From assembly GCA_904419835.1 (NCBI GenBank), contig CAJFTA010000028.1, positions 1 to 27,695 on the forward strand: DNA of 27,695 bases, written 5' to 3'. Each line of letters begins with the position of its first letter. Position 1 is the stretch's first letter. Source of the DNA: an uncultured Pseudoflavonifractor sp. (GTDB lineage: Bacteria; Bacillota; Clostridia; Oscillospirales; Oscillospiraceae). The translations under genes and the position numbers were made by a program. Of this stretch, positions 1-6,949 are shown piece after piece. Below the pieces are notes generated by a model. The model made no database searches, was not told the origin of the DNA, and worked only from the letters and a program-made list of their open reading frames with translations.

Positions 1-142
1 GTTCTCCACCCGCCGCTACAACCGCTGCAAGATCTGCGGCCGCCCCCACGCCTACCTGCGGGACTACGGCATCTGCCGTATCTGCTTCCGCGAGCTGGCC
101 TACAAGGGCCAGATTCCCGGCGTGAAGAAGGCGTCCTGGTAA
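1..142 (+). CDS. rpsN: 30S ribosomal protein S14, zinc type (C-terminal part)
   Basis: Only the last 46 codons are in the window; the gene enters from the left edge in frame 2 and stops with TAA at 140-142. The peptide begins FSTRRYNRCKICGRPHAYL and ends PGVKKASW. Two CxxC pairs (CKIC and CRIC) form the zinc knuckle of the short, about 61-residue S14 type found in many Bacillota. S14 binds the 3' major domain of 16S rRNA in the 30S head. Its place directly before rpsH is the standard spc-operon order. The gap to rpsH (176 bp) is far larger than any other gap between ribosomal protein genes here. Confidence 0.96.
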   Translation, partial: FSTRRYNRCKICGRPHAYLRDYGICRICFRELAYKGQIPGVKKASW

Positions 143-156
143 CCTTTGTGAAATGA

Positions 157-208
157 GAAATTAGGAATGCGGAATTAGGCGCGCGCCTAATTCCGAACTC
201 CTAATTTC
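157..208. repeat. 52-bp near-perfect palindrome between rpsN and rpsH
   Basis: The left arm 157-182 and right arm 183-208 are reverse complements except for two mismatched pairs; the centre lies in a GCGCGC run between 182 and 183. Each arm carries the motif GGAATTAGGC. It could fold as one long hairpin in the mRNA, followed by AATTTTC, so it is weakly terminator-like. The A+T-rich arms differ from the GC-rich neighbourhood, which suggests an inserted palindromic repeat unit. Whether it is dispersed in the genome cannot be seen from one window. Confidence 0.8.
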
Positions 209-232
209 AATTTTCAAATAAATCCCCGGCCG

Positions 233-295
233 GCGGTCAACAGGTCGAAGTTGCCTAGCTCCGATACCTTGCCGCTGATACGGGCGCAAGCCCGT
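233..295 (+). promoter_or_regulatory. Structured rpsH leader resembling the S8 rRNA-binding core
   Basis: Bases 233-275 fold into a hairpin: 233-236 pairs with 272-275, 242-244 with 267-269, 245-247 with 262-264, and 249-252 with 257-260, with a GCCU loop. Bases U265 and A266 stay unpaired. The centre, AGGUC on the 5' side and GAUACC on the 3' side, matches the 16S helix 21 S8 core (E. coli A595-C599 and G639-U644), with one A-U pair changed to G-C. A second hairpin at 280-295 has a 6-bp stem and a GCAA tetraloop, and AGGAGG of rpsH follows at 305-310. S8 is known to repress the spc operon in E. coli through such a mimic near rplE; its use here upstream of rpsH is an inference. Confidence 0.5.
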
Positions 296-318
296 AATTC
301 TAATAGGAGGTAACACTC

Positions 319-720
319 ATGCATATTACCGATCCCATTGCGGATATGCTCACCCGCATCCGCAACGCCTCGAATGCCAAGCATGACACTGTCGATGTCC
401 CCGCGTCCAACATGAAGAAGTCCATCGCCCAGATTCTCCTGGACGAGGGCTATATCAAGAACTTCCAGCTCATCGACGACGGCACCCAGGGCGTGATTCG
501 CGTCACCCTGAAGTACAACAACCCCGGCAAGGAGAAGGCCATCTCCGGTCTGCGCCGCGTCTCCAAGCCCGGTCTGCGCGTCTATGCGGGCGCCGACGAG
601 CTGCCCCGGGTCCTCAAGGGCCTGGGCATTGCCATCGTGTCCACTTCCAAGGGCGTCATGACTGACAAGAAGGCCCGCGAGGCCCATGTCGGCGGCGAAG
701 TCCTTGCATTCGTTTGGTAA
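319..720 (+). CDS. rpsH: 30S ribosomal protein S8
   Basis: 133 residues, the normal bacterial S8 length. It starts MHITDPIADMLTRIRNA and ends with the conserved C-terminal block, STSKG at residues 108-112 followed by GVMTDKKAR and GGEVLAFVW. S8 binds 16S rRNA helix 21 in the central domain early in 30S assembly, and in enterobacteria it also represses its own operon. The ATG at 319 has AGGAGG at 305-310, eight bases upstream. A structured leader precedes it, and rplF follows after 15 bp with its own AGGAGG. Confidence 0.98.
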   Translation: MHITDPIADMLTRIRNASNAKHDTVDVPASNMKKSIAQILLDEGYIKNFQLIDDGTQGVIRVTLKYNNPGKEKAISGLRRVSKPGLRVYAGADELPRVLKGLGIAIVSTSKGVMTDKKAREAHVGGEVLAFVW

Positions 721-735
721 GGAGGAGTCTCAGAT

Positions 736-1284
736 ATGTCTAGAATCGGAAGAATGCCGATCGAGCTCCCCGCCGGCGTGGAAGTGAAGATCGGCGACAA
801 TAACGTCGTCACCGTCAAGGGCCCCAAGGGCACCCTGACTCAGCAGCTCCACCCCGCGATGAGCTTTAACCAGGAGGGCAACGTCATCCACGTGACCCGT
901 CCCAACGACCTGAAGGAGAACCGCGCGCTCCACGGCCTGACCCGCAGCCTGCTGCACAACATGGTGGTGGGCGTGACCGACGGCTTCAAGAAGGAGCTGG
1001 ACGTCAACGGCGTGGGCTACCGTGTGCAGAAGGACGGCAAGAAGCTGGTCATGAACCTGGGCTATTCCCATCAGGTCATCGTGGAGGAGCCCGAGGGCAT
1101 CACCATCGACGTGCCCAATCCCAATAAGATCGTGATCAGCGGCGCTGACAAGCAGAAGGTGGGCCAGTTCGCCGCCGAGGTGAGAGAGAAGCGTCCCCCC
1201 GAGCCTTATAAGGGCAAGGGTATCAAATACACCGACGAGGTCATCCGCCGCAAGGAAGGCAAGACCGGCGTCAAGAAGAAGTAA
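736..1284 (+). CDS. rplF: 50S ribosomal protein L6
   Basis: 182 residues, typical for L6. The N-terminus SRIGRMPIELPAGV and the L6 signature PEPYKGKGIKY at residues 155-165 identify it. L6 sits near the sarcin-ricin loop and L7/L12 stalk base on the large subunit. It has a lysine-rich tail (KTGVKKK). The ATG follows AAGGAGGAG. It lies between rpsH and rplR with 14-15 bp gaps, as in the usual spc order. Confidence 0.98.
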   Translation: MSRIGRMPIELPAGVEVKIGDNNVVTVKGPKGTLTQQLHPAMSFNQEGNVIHVTRPNDLKENRALHGLTRSLLHNMVVGVTDGFKKELDVNGVGYRVQKDGKKLVMNLGYSHQVIVEEPEGITIDVPNPNKIVISGADKQKVGQFAAEVREKRPPEPYKGKGIKYTDEVIRRKEGKTGVKKK

Positions 1285-1298
1285 GGAGGTGTGCCACA

Positions 1299-1658
1299 AT
1301 GATCAATCGTCCCAATACCAAGGCTCAGCGGCTTAAGCGCCACAAGAGAGTGCGCGGCAAGATCGCCGGCACGCCCGAGCGTCCCCGTCTGAACGTGTTC
1401 CGCAGCGAGACCAACATCTACGCCCAGGTCATCGACGATACCGTGGGCAAGACCCTGGTCTCCGCTTCCTCCCTGGAGAAGGGCTTCGAGGGCTCCGGCT
1501 CCAACTGCGAGGCCGCCAAGAAGGTTGGCCAGATGGTCGCCGAGCGCGCCAAGGCCGCCGGCATCACCACTGTGGTCTTCGACCGCGGCGGCTATGTCTA
1601 CCATGGCCGCGTCGCCGCTCTGGCCGAGGGCGCCCGTGAGGGCGGCCTGGAATTTTAA
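1299..1658 (+). CDS. rplR: 50S ribosomal protein L18
   Basis: 119 residues, as expected for bacterial L18. The basic N-terminus (RLKRHKRVRGKIAG, then TPERPRLNVFRS) binds 5S rRNA, and the conserved end FDRGGYVYHGRVAALAEGAREGGLEF is present (shown here by its segments FDRGGYVYHGRV and GAREGGLEF). L18 helps dock 5S rRNA in the central protuberance. AAGGAGGTG lies just upstream of the ATG. It is part of the spc operon, between rplF and rpsE. Confidence 0.98.
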   Translation: MINRPNTKAQRLKRHKRVRGKIAGTPERPRLNVFRSETNIYAQVIDDTVGKTLVSASSLEKGFEGSGSNCEAAKKVGQMVAERAKAAGITTVVFDRGGYVYHGRVAALAEGAREGGLEF

Positions 1659-1676
1659 GGGGAGGAGAAAACGAAC

Positions 1677-2177
1677 ATGGCTAGATTTGAAAGAGAACCC
1701 AGCGAGTTCACCGAGAAGCTCGTTTCTCTGAACCGCGTCAGCAAGACCGTCAAGGGCGGTCGCGTGATGAAGTTCGCCGCTCTGATGGTGGTCGGCGACG
1801 AGAAGGGCCGGGTCGGCTTCGGCACCGGCAAGGCCGCCGAGGTGCCCGAGGCTATCCGCAAGGGCATTGAGGATGCCAAGAAGAACATGTGCACCATCAC
1901 CCGCTCCGGCACCACCATTCCCCACGAGGTCATCGGTGAGTTCGGCGCCGGCCGCGTGCTCCTGAAGCCCGCCGCCCCCGGTACCGGCATCATCGCCGGC
2001 GGCCCTGTCCGCGCTGTCATGGAGGCCGCCGGCATCCGCGACATTCGCGCCAAGTGCCTGCGCTCCAACAACCCTCAGAACGTGGTCTCCGCCACCTTCG
2101 AGGGCCTCAAGTCCCTCCGTGGTCCTGAGGAAGTGGCCCGCGTCCGCGGCAAGAGCGTGGAAGAAATCGTAGGTTAA
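1677..2177 (+). CDS. rpsE: 30S ribosomal protein S5
   Basis: 166 residues, normal for Bacillota S5. The N-terminal double-stranded-RNA-binding-like domain (about residues 10-75) includes the segment GRVGFGTGKAAEVPEAI. The C-terminal domain contains GGPVRAVMEAAGIRDI. S5 lies at the mRNA entry side of the 30S subunit and affects decoding accuracy. The start ATG at 1677 follows GGGGAGGAG. Next gene rpmD follows after 14 bp. Confidence 0.98.
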   Translation: MARFEREPSEFTEKLVSLNRVSKTVKGGRVMKFAALMVVGDEKGRVGFGTGKAAEVPEAIRKGIEDAKKNMCTITRSGTTIPHEVIGEFGAGRVLLKPAAPGTGIIAGGPVRAVMEAAGIRDIRAKCLRSNNPQNVVSATFEGLKSLRGPEEVARVRGKSVEEIVG

Positions 2178-2191
2178 GGAGGGGCTATACA

Positions 2192-2374
2192 ATGGCTAAC
2201 CTGAATATCAAGCTGGTCAAGAGCCTGAACGGCCGCATTGTCAAGCACAAGGCGACCGCCGAGGCCCTGGGGCTGCGCAAAATCGGCGACGTGACCGTAC
2301 AGCCCGACAACCCGGCTACCCGGGGCAAGATTGCCGCCATCGGCTATCTGCTCCAGGTCACCGAGGAACAGTAA
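2192..2374 (+). CDS. rpmD: 50S ribosomal protein L30
   Basis: 60 residues, the standard length for bacterial L30. The sequence NIKLVKSLNGR, the helix HKATAEALGLRKIG and the ending IGYLLQV are the family hallmarks. L30 is a peripheral 23S rRNA-binding protein. It starts at an ATG after AAGGAGG, and rplO follows with a 14-bp gap. The position between rpsE and rplO is conserved in bacteria that keep L30. Confidence 0.97.
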   Translation: MANLNIKLVKSLNGRIVKHKATAEALGLRKIGDVTVQPDNPATRGKIAAIGYLLQVTEEQ

Positions 2375-2388
2375 GGAGGTGCGCGTCA

Positions 2389-2829
2389 ATGAATCTGCAT
2401 GAACTCTCTCCCGCCGCCGGTTCCACCCGCCCCGCGTTCCGTAAGGGCCGCGGTCACGGCTCCGGAAACGGCAAGACCGCCGGCCGCGGCCAGAAGGGCC
2501 AGTGGGCCCGCTCCGGCGGCGGCGTCCGCGTGGGCTTTGAGGGCGGCCAGATGCCTCTGGTCCGCCGCCTGCCCAAGCGCGGCTTCAACAACATCTTCGC
2601 CAAGCCTCTGGAGGCCATCAACGTCTCCGCTCTGAACAAGTTCGAGGATGGAGCCACCGTCAACGTTTGCGACCTGCTGGAAAAGGGTATCCTCTCCAAG
2701 TGTGAGTACGGCGTGAAGGTGCTCGGCAACGGTGAGCTCACCAAGAAGCTGATCGTCCGTGCCTCTGCTTTCTCCGCCTCCGCCAAGGAGAAGATCGTCG
2801 CGGCAGGTGGAAAGTACGAGGTGGTCTAA
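2389..2829 (+). CDS. rplO: 50S ribosomal protein L15
   Basis: 146 residues. The Gly/Arg-rich extension at residues about 17-45 (FRKGRGHGSGNGKTAGRGQK) and MPLVRRLPKRGF are diagnostic for L15. The extension threads into 23S rRNA near the exit tunnel during late 50S assembly. AAGGAGG precedes the ATG. The TAA stop at 2827-2829 abuts the GTG start of secY directly, which points to translational coupling. Confidence 0.98.
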   Translation: MNLHELSPAAGSTRPAFRKGRGHGSGNGKTAGRGQKGQWARSGGGVRVGFEGGQMPLVRRLPKRGFNNIFAKPLEAINVSALNKFEDGATVNVCDLLEKGILSKCEYGVKVLGNGELTKKLIVRASAFSASAKEKIVAAGGKYEVV

Positions 2830-4197
2830 GTGTTCAAGACCGTCAGAAACGCCTGGGCAATTCCCGAGCTGCGCAAGAAGATCCTCTTTACCATCTTCGC
2901 GCTGCTGATCTTCCGGCTGGGTTCTTCCATTCCCGTGCCCTGGATTGACACGAAAGGCCTTCAGGACTATCTGAACGCCATGAGCGGCAGTATCTTCGGC
3001 CTGATCAACGCGATGAGCGGCAACGCCTTCGCCATGGCCACGGTATTCGCCCTCGGCGTACAGCCCTATATCAACAGCTCCATTATCATCCAGCTCCTCA
3101 CCGTCGCCATCCCCGCCCTTGAGCGGATGCAGAAGGAAGGCGGCGAGGAGGGCCGCAAGAAGATCGCGGCCATCACCCGGTACACCACCGTGGGTATCGC
3201 CCTGCTCCAGGGCTTCGGCTACTTCACCCTGATCAATGCCAACGGCCTGATCAGCGGCGACCTGCCCACCTGGCTGGCCGGCATCATCATCGTCCTGTCC
3301 TTCACCGCGGGCTCCGCCTTCGTGATGTGGCTGGGCGAGCAGATTACCGAATTCGGCATCGGCAACGGCATCTCTGTGATCCTGTTTGCCGGTATCGTCT
3401 CCCGCTTCCCCAGCATGCTGATGAGCATGGTCCAGGGCGTGCAGAAGTGGTCCATGCACCTGACTGACAGCGAGATCTCCGCCATGGGCACCACCCAGGG
3501 CGAGGCCTTCCGCAACAGCCTGGTGCACCCCGCCATGATCCCCCTGATCGTCATCGGCGTCCTGGCCCTGGTGGTGTTCATTGTCTTCATCAACGACTCT
3601 GAGCGCCGTATCCCCGTCCAGTACGCCAAGCGCGTGGTGGGCCGGAAGATGTACGGCGGCCAGTCCAGCCATATCCCCATGAAGGTGAACATGAGCGGCG
3701 TTATGCCCATCATCTTCGCCCAGGCCATCGCCTCCCTGCCCGCCACCATCGCGGCGTTCATCCCCGGCGGCATGGACTCCACCTTCATGAAGGTGTTTGA
3801 CTCCAATGGCCTGGTCTACGCCATCGTCTACTTCCTGCTGATCCTGGGCTTCAGCTACTTCTACGCCACGATGCAGTTCAATCCCATCGAGGTGGCCAAC
3901 AACCTGAAGAAGAACGGCGGCTTCGTGCCCGGCTTCCGGCCCGGCAAGCCCACCGCCGACTTCATCCACAAGGTGCTGGGCAAGATCACCCTGTTCGGCG
4001 CCATCTATCTGGCTATCATCGCGCTGCTGCCCATCATCACCGCCAACATCATCAACCTGGCCAGCGGCTCTCAGATGGGCCGCAGCCTGTCCATCGGCGG
4101 AACTTCCATCATCATCGTTGTGGGTGTTGCTCTGGAGACTGTAAAGGCTCTGGAGGCCCAGATGCTCATGCGTCACTACAAGGGCTTCCTTGAGTAA
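2830..4197 (+). CDS. secY: Protein translocase subunit SecY
   Basis: 455 residues with about ten hydrophobic segments. The start FKTVRNAWAIPELRKKILFT, the first membrane segment with LGSSIPVPWID, and the C-terminal EAQMLMRHYKGFLE are typical of SecY. It forms the protein-conducting channel of the plasma membrane with SecE and SecG and works with SecA or the ribosome. The start is GTG immediately after the rplO stop, with GAGGTGG inside the end of rplO as the only SD-like sequence, so expression probably depends on rplO translation. It is slightly longer than many Bacillota SecY proteins (about 430), with extra residues in the loop around 210-225. Confidence 0.97.
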   Translation: MFKTVRNAWAIPELRKKILFTIFALLIFRLGSSIPVPWIDTKGLQDYLNAMSGSIFGLINAMSGNAFAMATVFALGVQPYINSSIIIQLLTVAIPALERMQKEGGEEGRKKIAAITRYTTVGIALLQGFGYFTLINANGLISGDLPTWLAGIIIVLSFTAGSAFVMWLGEQITEFGIGNGISVILFAGIVSRFPSMLMSMVQGVQKWSMHLTDSEISAMGTTQGEAFRNSLVHPAMIPLIVIGVLALVVFIVFINDSERRIPVQYAKRVVGRKMYGGQSSHIPMKVNMSGVMPIIFAQAIASLPATIAAFIPGGMDSTFMKVFDSNGLVYAIVYFLLILGFSYFYATMQFNPIEVANNLKKNGGFVPGFRPGKPTADFIHKVLGKITLFGAIYLAIIALLPIITANIINLASGSQMGRSLSIGGTSIIIVVGVALETVKALEAQMLMRHYKGFLE

Positions 4198-4213
4198 GCG
4201 CAGGGAGGAAGAA

Positions 4214-4849
4214 ATGAAGCTGATTCTCTTGGGAGCGCCTGGAGCCGGCAAGGGCACACAGGCTGAGATTCTCAGCAAAAAGCTGGGGATTCCCACCATT
4301 TCCACTGGCAACATCCTGCGCGCCGCCGTCAAGGCGGGCACCAGCGTGGGACTGAAGGCCAAGTCCTATATGGACGCGGGCAAGCTGGTTCCCGACGATG
4401 TCATTCTGGACATCGTGGAGGAGCGGCTGGCCCAGCCGGACTGCAATGACGGCTATATCCTGGACGGGGTGCCCCGCACCATCGCCCAGGCGGAGGCACT
4501 GGAGAAGCGCGGCATTATCTTTGACCACGTCATCTCTCTGGAGGTCTCCGACGAGGATATCGTAAAGCGTATGGACGGGCGCCGCGTCTGCTCCCACTGC
4601 GGCACCCCCTTCCACATTGAGTCCAACCCGCCAAAGGTGGCCGACGTGTGCGATGTGTGCGGCGGCGAGCTGATTGAGCGGGACGATGACAAGCCCGAGA
4701 CGGTGCGTCATCGGCTGGAGATTTACCACCAGTCCACGGAGCCGCTGAAGGACTTCTACCAGAAGCGGGGCAAGCTGGACCCGGTGGCTGGCGCCCAGGG
4801 GACCATTGAGGCCACCACTCAGGCGATTGTGCAGATTCTGGAGGCGTAA
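4214..4849 (+). CDS. adk: Adenylate kinase, long zinc-binding type
   Basis: 211 residues from the ATG at 4214; GGGAGG at 4203-4208 supports this start over an in-frame upstream ATG at 4190 that overlaps secY. The P-loop GAPGAGKGT spans residues 7-15. The LID domain carries four cysteines (C126, C129, C146, C149), the structural zinc site of Gram-positive long-form enzymes. LDGVPRTIAQAE (83-94) is the AMP-binding segment, with Val where Phe is usual. The cytosolic enzyme interconverts 2 ADP with ATP + AMP. The secY-adk-map order is standard. Confidence 0.97.
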   Translation: MKLILLGAPGAGKGTQAEILSKKLGIPTISTGNILRAAVKAGTSVGLKAKSYMDAGKLVPDDVILDIVEERLAQPDCNDGYILDGVPRTIAQAEALEKRGIIFDHVISLEVSDEDIVKRMDGRRVCSHCGTPFHIESNPPKVADVCDVCGGELIERDDDKPETVRHRLEIYHQSTEPLKDFYQKRGKLDPVAGAQGTIEATTQAIVQILEA

Positions 4850-4851
4850 AA

Positions 4852-5610
4852 GTGGAAATTATTTCCATTAAATCTCCCCGCGAAATTGAGCACATGCGCC
4901 GTGCCGGGCGGATTACCGCCGCGGCGCGGGAGCTGGCGGGCAGCATGGTCCGTCCCGGCGTGTCCACGCTGGAGATTGACGCCGCAGTCCGCAAGTTTAT
5001 CGAAAGCCAGGGGGCCCGCCCCTCCTTCCTGGGGTACGGCGGGTTCCCCGGTTCCGCCTGCATCTCGGTGAACGAGGTGGTCATCCACGGCATCCCGGAC
5101 CACCGGGTGCTCAAGGAGGGCGACATCGTCAGCGTGGACGTGGGGGCCTGCATCGACGGCTTCCACGGCGACTGTGCGGGCACCTACCCCTGCGGAGCGG
5201 TGAGCGAGGAGGCCATGCGCCTCATCCGCGTCACCGAGCAGAGCTTCTGGGAGGGCATGAAGTTCGCCCACCCCGGCTGCCGGGTCTCCGATATCTCCCA
5301 TGCGGTTCAGAAGTATGTGGAGGGCAACGGGTACTCTGTGGTGCGGGACTTTGTGGGCCACGGCGTGGGCGCCAAGCTCCACGAGCCCCCCGAGGTTCCC
5401 AACTTCGGCCCCGCCGGTCACGGCGTCCGGCTTCAGCCGGGCATGACCATCGCGGTGGAGCCCATGGTGTGCGCCGGGCACTGGGAGGTCCGGGTCCTCA
5501 AGGACAAATGGACCACCGTCACCTGCGACGGCAGCCTGGCCGCCCACTATGAAAATACAATTCTCATCACCGAGGGCGGACAGCCCGAAATCCTGACCAC
5601 CACTGGGTGA
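4852..5610 (+). CDS. map: Methionine aminopeptidase, type I
   Basis: 252 residues of the pita-bread fold. Substrate-binding H79 and metal ligands D96, D107, H170, E203 and E234 are all present, in step with E. coli MAP. It removes the initiator methionine from nascent proteins. There is no N-terminal zinc-finger extension, so it is type Ia. The start is GTG at 4852, two bases after the adk stop, with GGAGG at 4840-4844 inside adk. The TGA stop overlaps an alternative start of the next gene. Confidence 0.96.
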   Translation: MEIISIKSPREIEHMRRAGRITAAARELAGSMVRPGVSTLEIDAAVRKFIESQGARPSFLGYGGFPGSACISVNEVVIHGIPDHRVLKEGDIVSVDVGACIDGFHGDCAGTYPCGAVSEEAMRLIRVTEQSFWEGMKFAHPGCRVSDISHAVQKYVEGNGYSVVRDFVGHGVGAKLHEPPEVPNFGPAGHGVRLQPGMTIAVEPMVCAGHWEVRVLKDKWTTVTCDGSLAAHYENTILITEGGQPEILTTTG

Positions 5611-5627
5611 GAGGGTCGGTGAGCAGC

Positions 5628-5927
5628 ATGGAAATCCAAACCGGACACATTGTGCGCGCCCTGGCCGGCCACGACAGCGGAAGCCTCTACTGCGTCATTG
5701 AGACGGAGGGAGACTTCCTGCTGCTGGCCGACGGAAAGGGGCGGAAGCTCACACGGCCCAAGCGGAAACGCAGAAAGCACGTGGAGCTGGCCGGTGCGTC
5801 CGGCCCCATGTCCGCCATCCCGGACTCCGACCGGGAGCTGCGGCGGGTTCTGGCCCGGACCAGAGACCAGCTGCGGGGCGGCAGTAAAGGTCAAGGAGGT
5901 AATCACGCTTGGCAAAAGACGATATGA
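5628..5927 (+). CDS. Small KOW-domain RNA-binding protein (L14e-like)
   Basis: 99 residues from ATG 5628. The N-terminal half is a KOW-type beta domain (MEIQTGHIVRALAGHDSG followed by YCVIETEGDFLLLADG), then a basic patch KLTRPKRKRRKH. Proteins of this kind are often encoded between map and infA in Clostridia and are annotated as KOW-domain or L14e/L6e/L27e-like RNA-binding proteins; their precise role is not settled. A GTG at 5607 overlapping the map stop (GTGA) is an alternative, seven residues earlier. GAGGG at 5611-5615 is the only SD-like sequence. The 3' end overlaps the infA start by 19 bases, which suggests coupling. Confidence 0.85.
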   Translation: MEIQTGHIVRALAGHDSGSLYCVIETEGDFLLLADGKGRKLTRPKRKRRKHVELAGASGPMSAIPDSDRELRRVLARTRDQLRGGSKGQGGNHAWQKTI

Positions 5928-6127
5928 TCGAGCTGGAGGGCGTCGTCACCGAGGCCCTGCCCAACACCACCTTCAAGGTGGATATCGGTAATGGGCATAT
6001 CATCCTGGCTCATATCTCTGGCAAGCTCAGAATGAACTTCATCAGGATCCTGCCGGGCGACAAGGTAACGGTGCAGATGTCGCCGTACGACTTGACCCGG
6101 GGCCGGATTACCTGGCGGAGCAAGTAA
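5909..6127 (+). CDS. infA: Translation initiation factor IF-1
   Basis: 72 residues, exactly the family length. The sequence AKDDMIELEGVVTEALPN and the ending DLTRGRITWRSK mark the OB-fold of IF-1, which binds the 30S A site with IF-2 and IF-3. The start codon is TTG at 5909, read from family alignment and from AAGGAGG at 5893-5899 nine bases upstream. The gene overlaps the KOW gene. Its last 60 bp (19 codons plus stop) are repeated exactly at 6257-6316; the upstream copy is the one joined to the complete gene. Confidence 0.97.
   Translation: MAKDDMIELEGVVTEALPNTTFKVDIGNGHIILAHISGKLRMNFIRILPGDKVTVQMSPYDLTRGRITWRSK
6068..6127 (+). repeat. 60-bp direct repeat, copy 1 (infA 3' end)
   Basis: This stretch begins ACGGTGCAGATGTCGCC and ends on the infA TAA. 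It is identical over 60 bp to 6257-6316. The match ends exactly at the stop codon; the following base differs (A versus G). Copy 1 is the functional end of infA. Confidence 0.97.
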
Positions 6128-6256
6128 AACCCCCTCGCCGGGAGTCCGGCGGACAAGCGCTTCGCTGTGCGAAGCCTTGGCGCAAGGCGGAATTCACTTC
6201 CGCCGCGCAAGTCAGGCCGCGGGGTCCCCGCGCGGCGCTCAGGCGCCGGGTGGGGC
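6128..6256 (+). mobile_element. Hairpin-rich insert between the two infA 3'-end copies
   Basis: The 129-bp insert is non-coding and contains several short hairpins: a GCTTCGC/GCGAAGC stem near 6158-6174, CCTTG/CAAGG at 6175-6187, GGCGGAA/TTCCGCC at 6186-6204, a CGCGGGG/CCCCGCG stem, and GGCGC/GCGCC. Its core at 6175-6212 closely matches 14745-14781 in the insert downstream of aroC, so the two inserts are related. No transposase is encoded. With its flanking 60-bp copies it looks like a non-autonomous element with a long target duplication; the mechanism is an inference. Confidence 0.55.
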
Positions 6257-6316
6257 ACGGTGCAGATGTCGCCGTACGACTTGACCCGGGGCCGGATTAC
6301 CTGGCGGAGCAAGTAA
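6257..6316 (+). repeat. 60-bp direct repeat, copy 2 (detached infA 3' end)
   Basis: This is an exact copy of 6068-6127 including the TAA. It is not preceded by the rest of infA, so it is an orphan gene end. Bases 6317-6433 after it are non-coding, with a GGCGGG/CCCGCC hairpin at 6338-6355, and lead into the rpmJ ribosome-binding site. Confidence 0.95.
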
Positions 6317-6433
6317 GGCGAGGGCCTTCCTGCTCATGGCGGGAGATAACCCGCCGTTCCATCAACGACCGGCGGCCGAGGGGCCTTGCCCCCGTCCACG
6401 CCGGGGCCATCAGGCTATCAGGAGGTTATCATT

Positions 6434-6547
6434 ATGAAAGTAAGACCGTCCGTGAAGCCCATGTGCGAGAAGTGCAAGATCATCAAGCGCAAGGGCAAAG
6501 TCATGGTCATTTGCGAGAACCCCAAGCACAAGCAGAGACAAGGTTAA
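6434..6547 (+). CDS. rpmJ: 50S ribosomal protein L36
   Basis: 37 residues, the normal size for L36. It starts MKVRPSVKPMCEKC and has the zinc ligands C11, C14, C27 and H32 (CEKC, then C and H in CENPKH). L36 is a small 23S rRNA-binding protein added late in 50S assembly. The AGGAGG at 6420-6425 is eight bases before the ATG. The infA-rpmJ-rpsM-rpsK order is conserved across Bacillota; only the 306-bp gap after infA is unusual. Confidence 0.97.
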   Translation: MKVRPSVKPMCEKCKIIKRKGKVMVICENPKHKQRQG

Positions 6548-6566
6548 GTGGAGGTGCACGAGAAAT

Positions 6567-6935
6567 ATGGCACGTATTGCCGGCATTGACCTGCCCAAGG
6601 ATAAGCGGATCGAGATCGGTCTGACCTATATCTATGGCATCGGGCGCACCAGCGCCAACAAGATCCTGGCCGAGACCGGGATCAACCCCGATACCCGCGT
6701 CAAGGACCTCACCGAGGCCGACGAAGCCGCGCTCCGTGAGTGCATCGCCCACAACTATACTGTGGAAGGCGACCTGCGTCGCGACGTCGCGATGGACATC
6801 AAGCGTCTGACCGAGATTGGCTGCTACCGCGGCATCCGTCACCGCAAGGGCCTGCCCGTCCGCGGCCAGCGCAGCAAGACCAACGCCCGTACCCGCAAGG
6901 GTCCCAAGCGTACCGTCGCCAATAAGAAGAAGTAA
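6567..6935 (+). CDS. rpsM: 30S ribosomal protein S13
   Basis: 122 residues. The N-terminus ARIAGIDLPKDKRIEIGLTY, the helix-hairpin-helix region with YGIGRTSANKIL, and the basic tail RGQRSKTNARTRKGPKR identify S13. It sits at the top of the 30S head and contacts P-site tRNA and the 50S subunit (bridge B1). GGAGGTG precedes the ATG. It opens the alpha-operon part of the cluster. Confidence 0.98.
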   Translation: MARIAGIDLPKDKRIEIGLTYIYGIGRTSANKILAETGINPDTRVKDLTEADEAALRECIAHNYTVEGDLRRDVAMDIKRLTEIGCYRGIRHRKGLPVRGQRSKTNARTRKGPKRTVANKKK

Positions 6936-6949
6936 GGAGGGAGATACAC

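Noticed and set aside
2386..4362. A very long minus-strand ORF opposite rplO and secY
   Set aside because: High GC content leaves the antisense frame open; the composition is typical of a shadow, and the plus-strand genes are certain.
6250..6624. A 124-codon ORF spanning the infA-rpmJ gap and rpmJ
   Set aside because: It overlaps rpmJ and the rpsM start in another frame and its sequence has no family features; it is a frame shadow.
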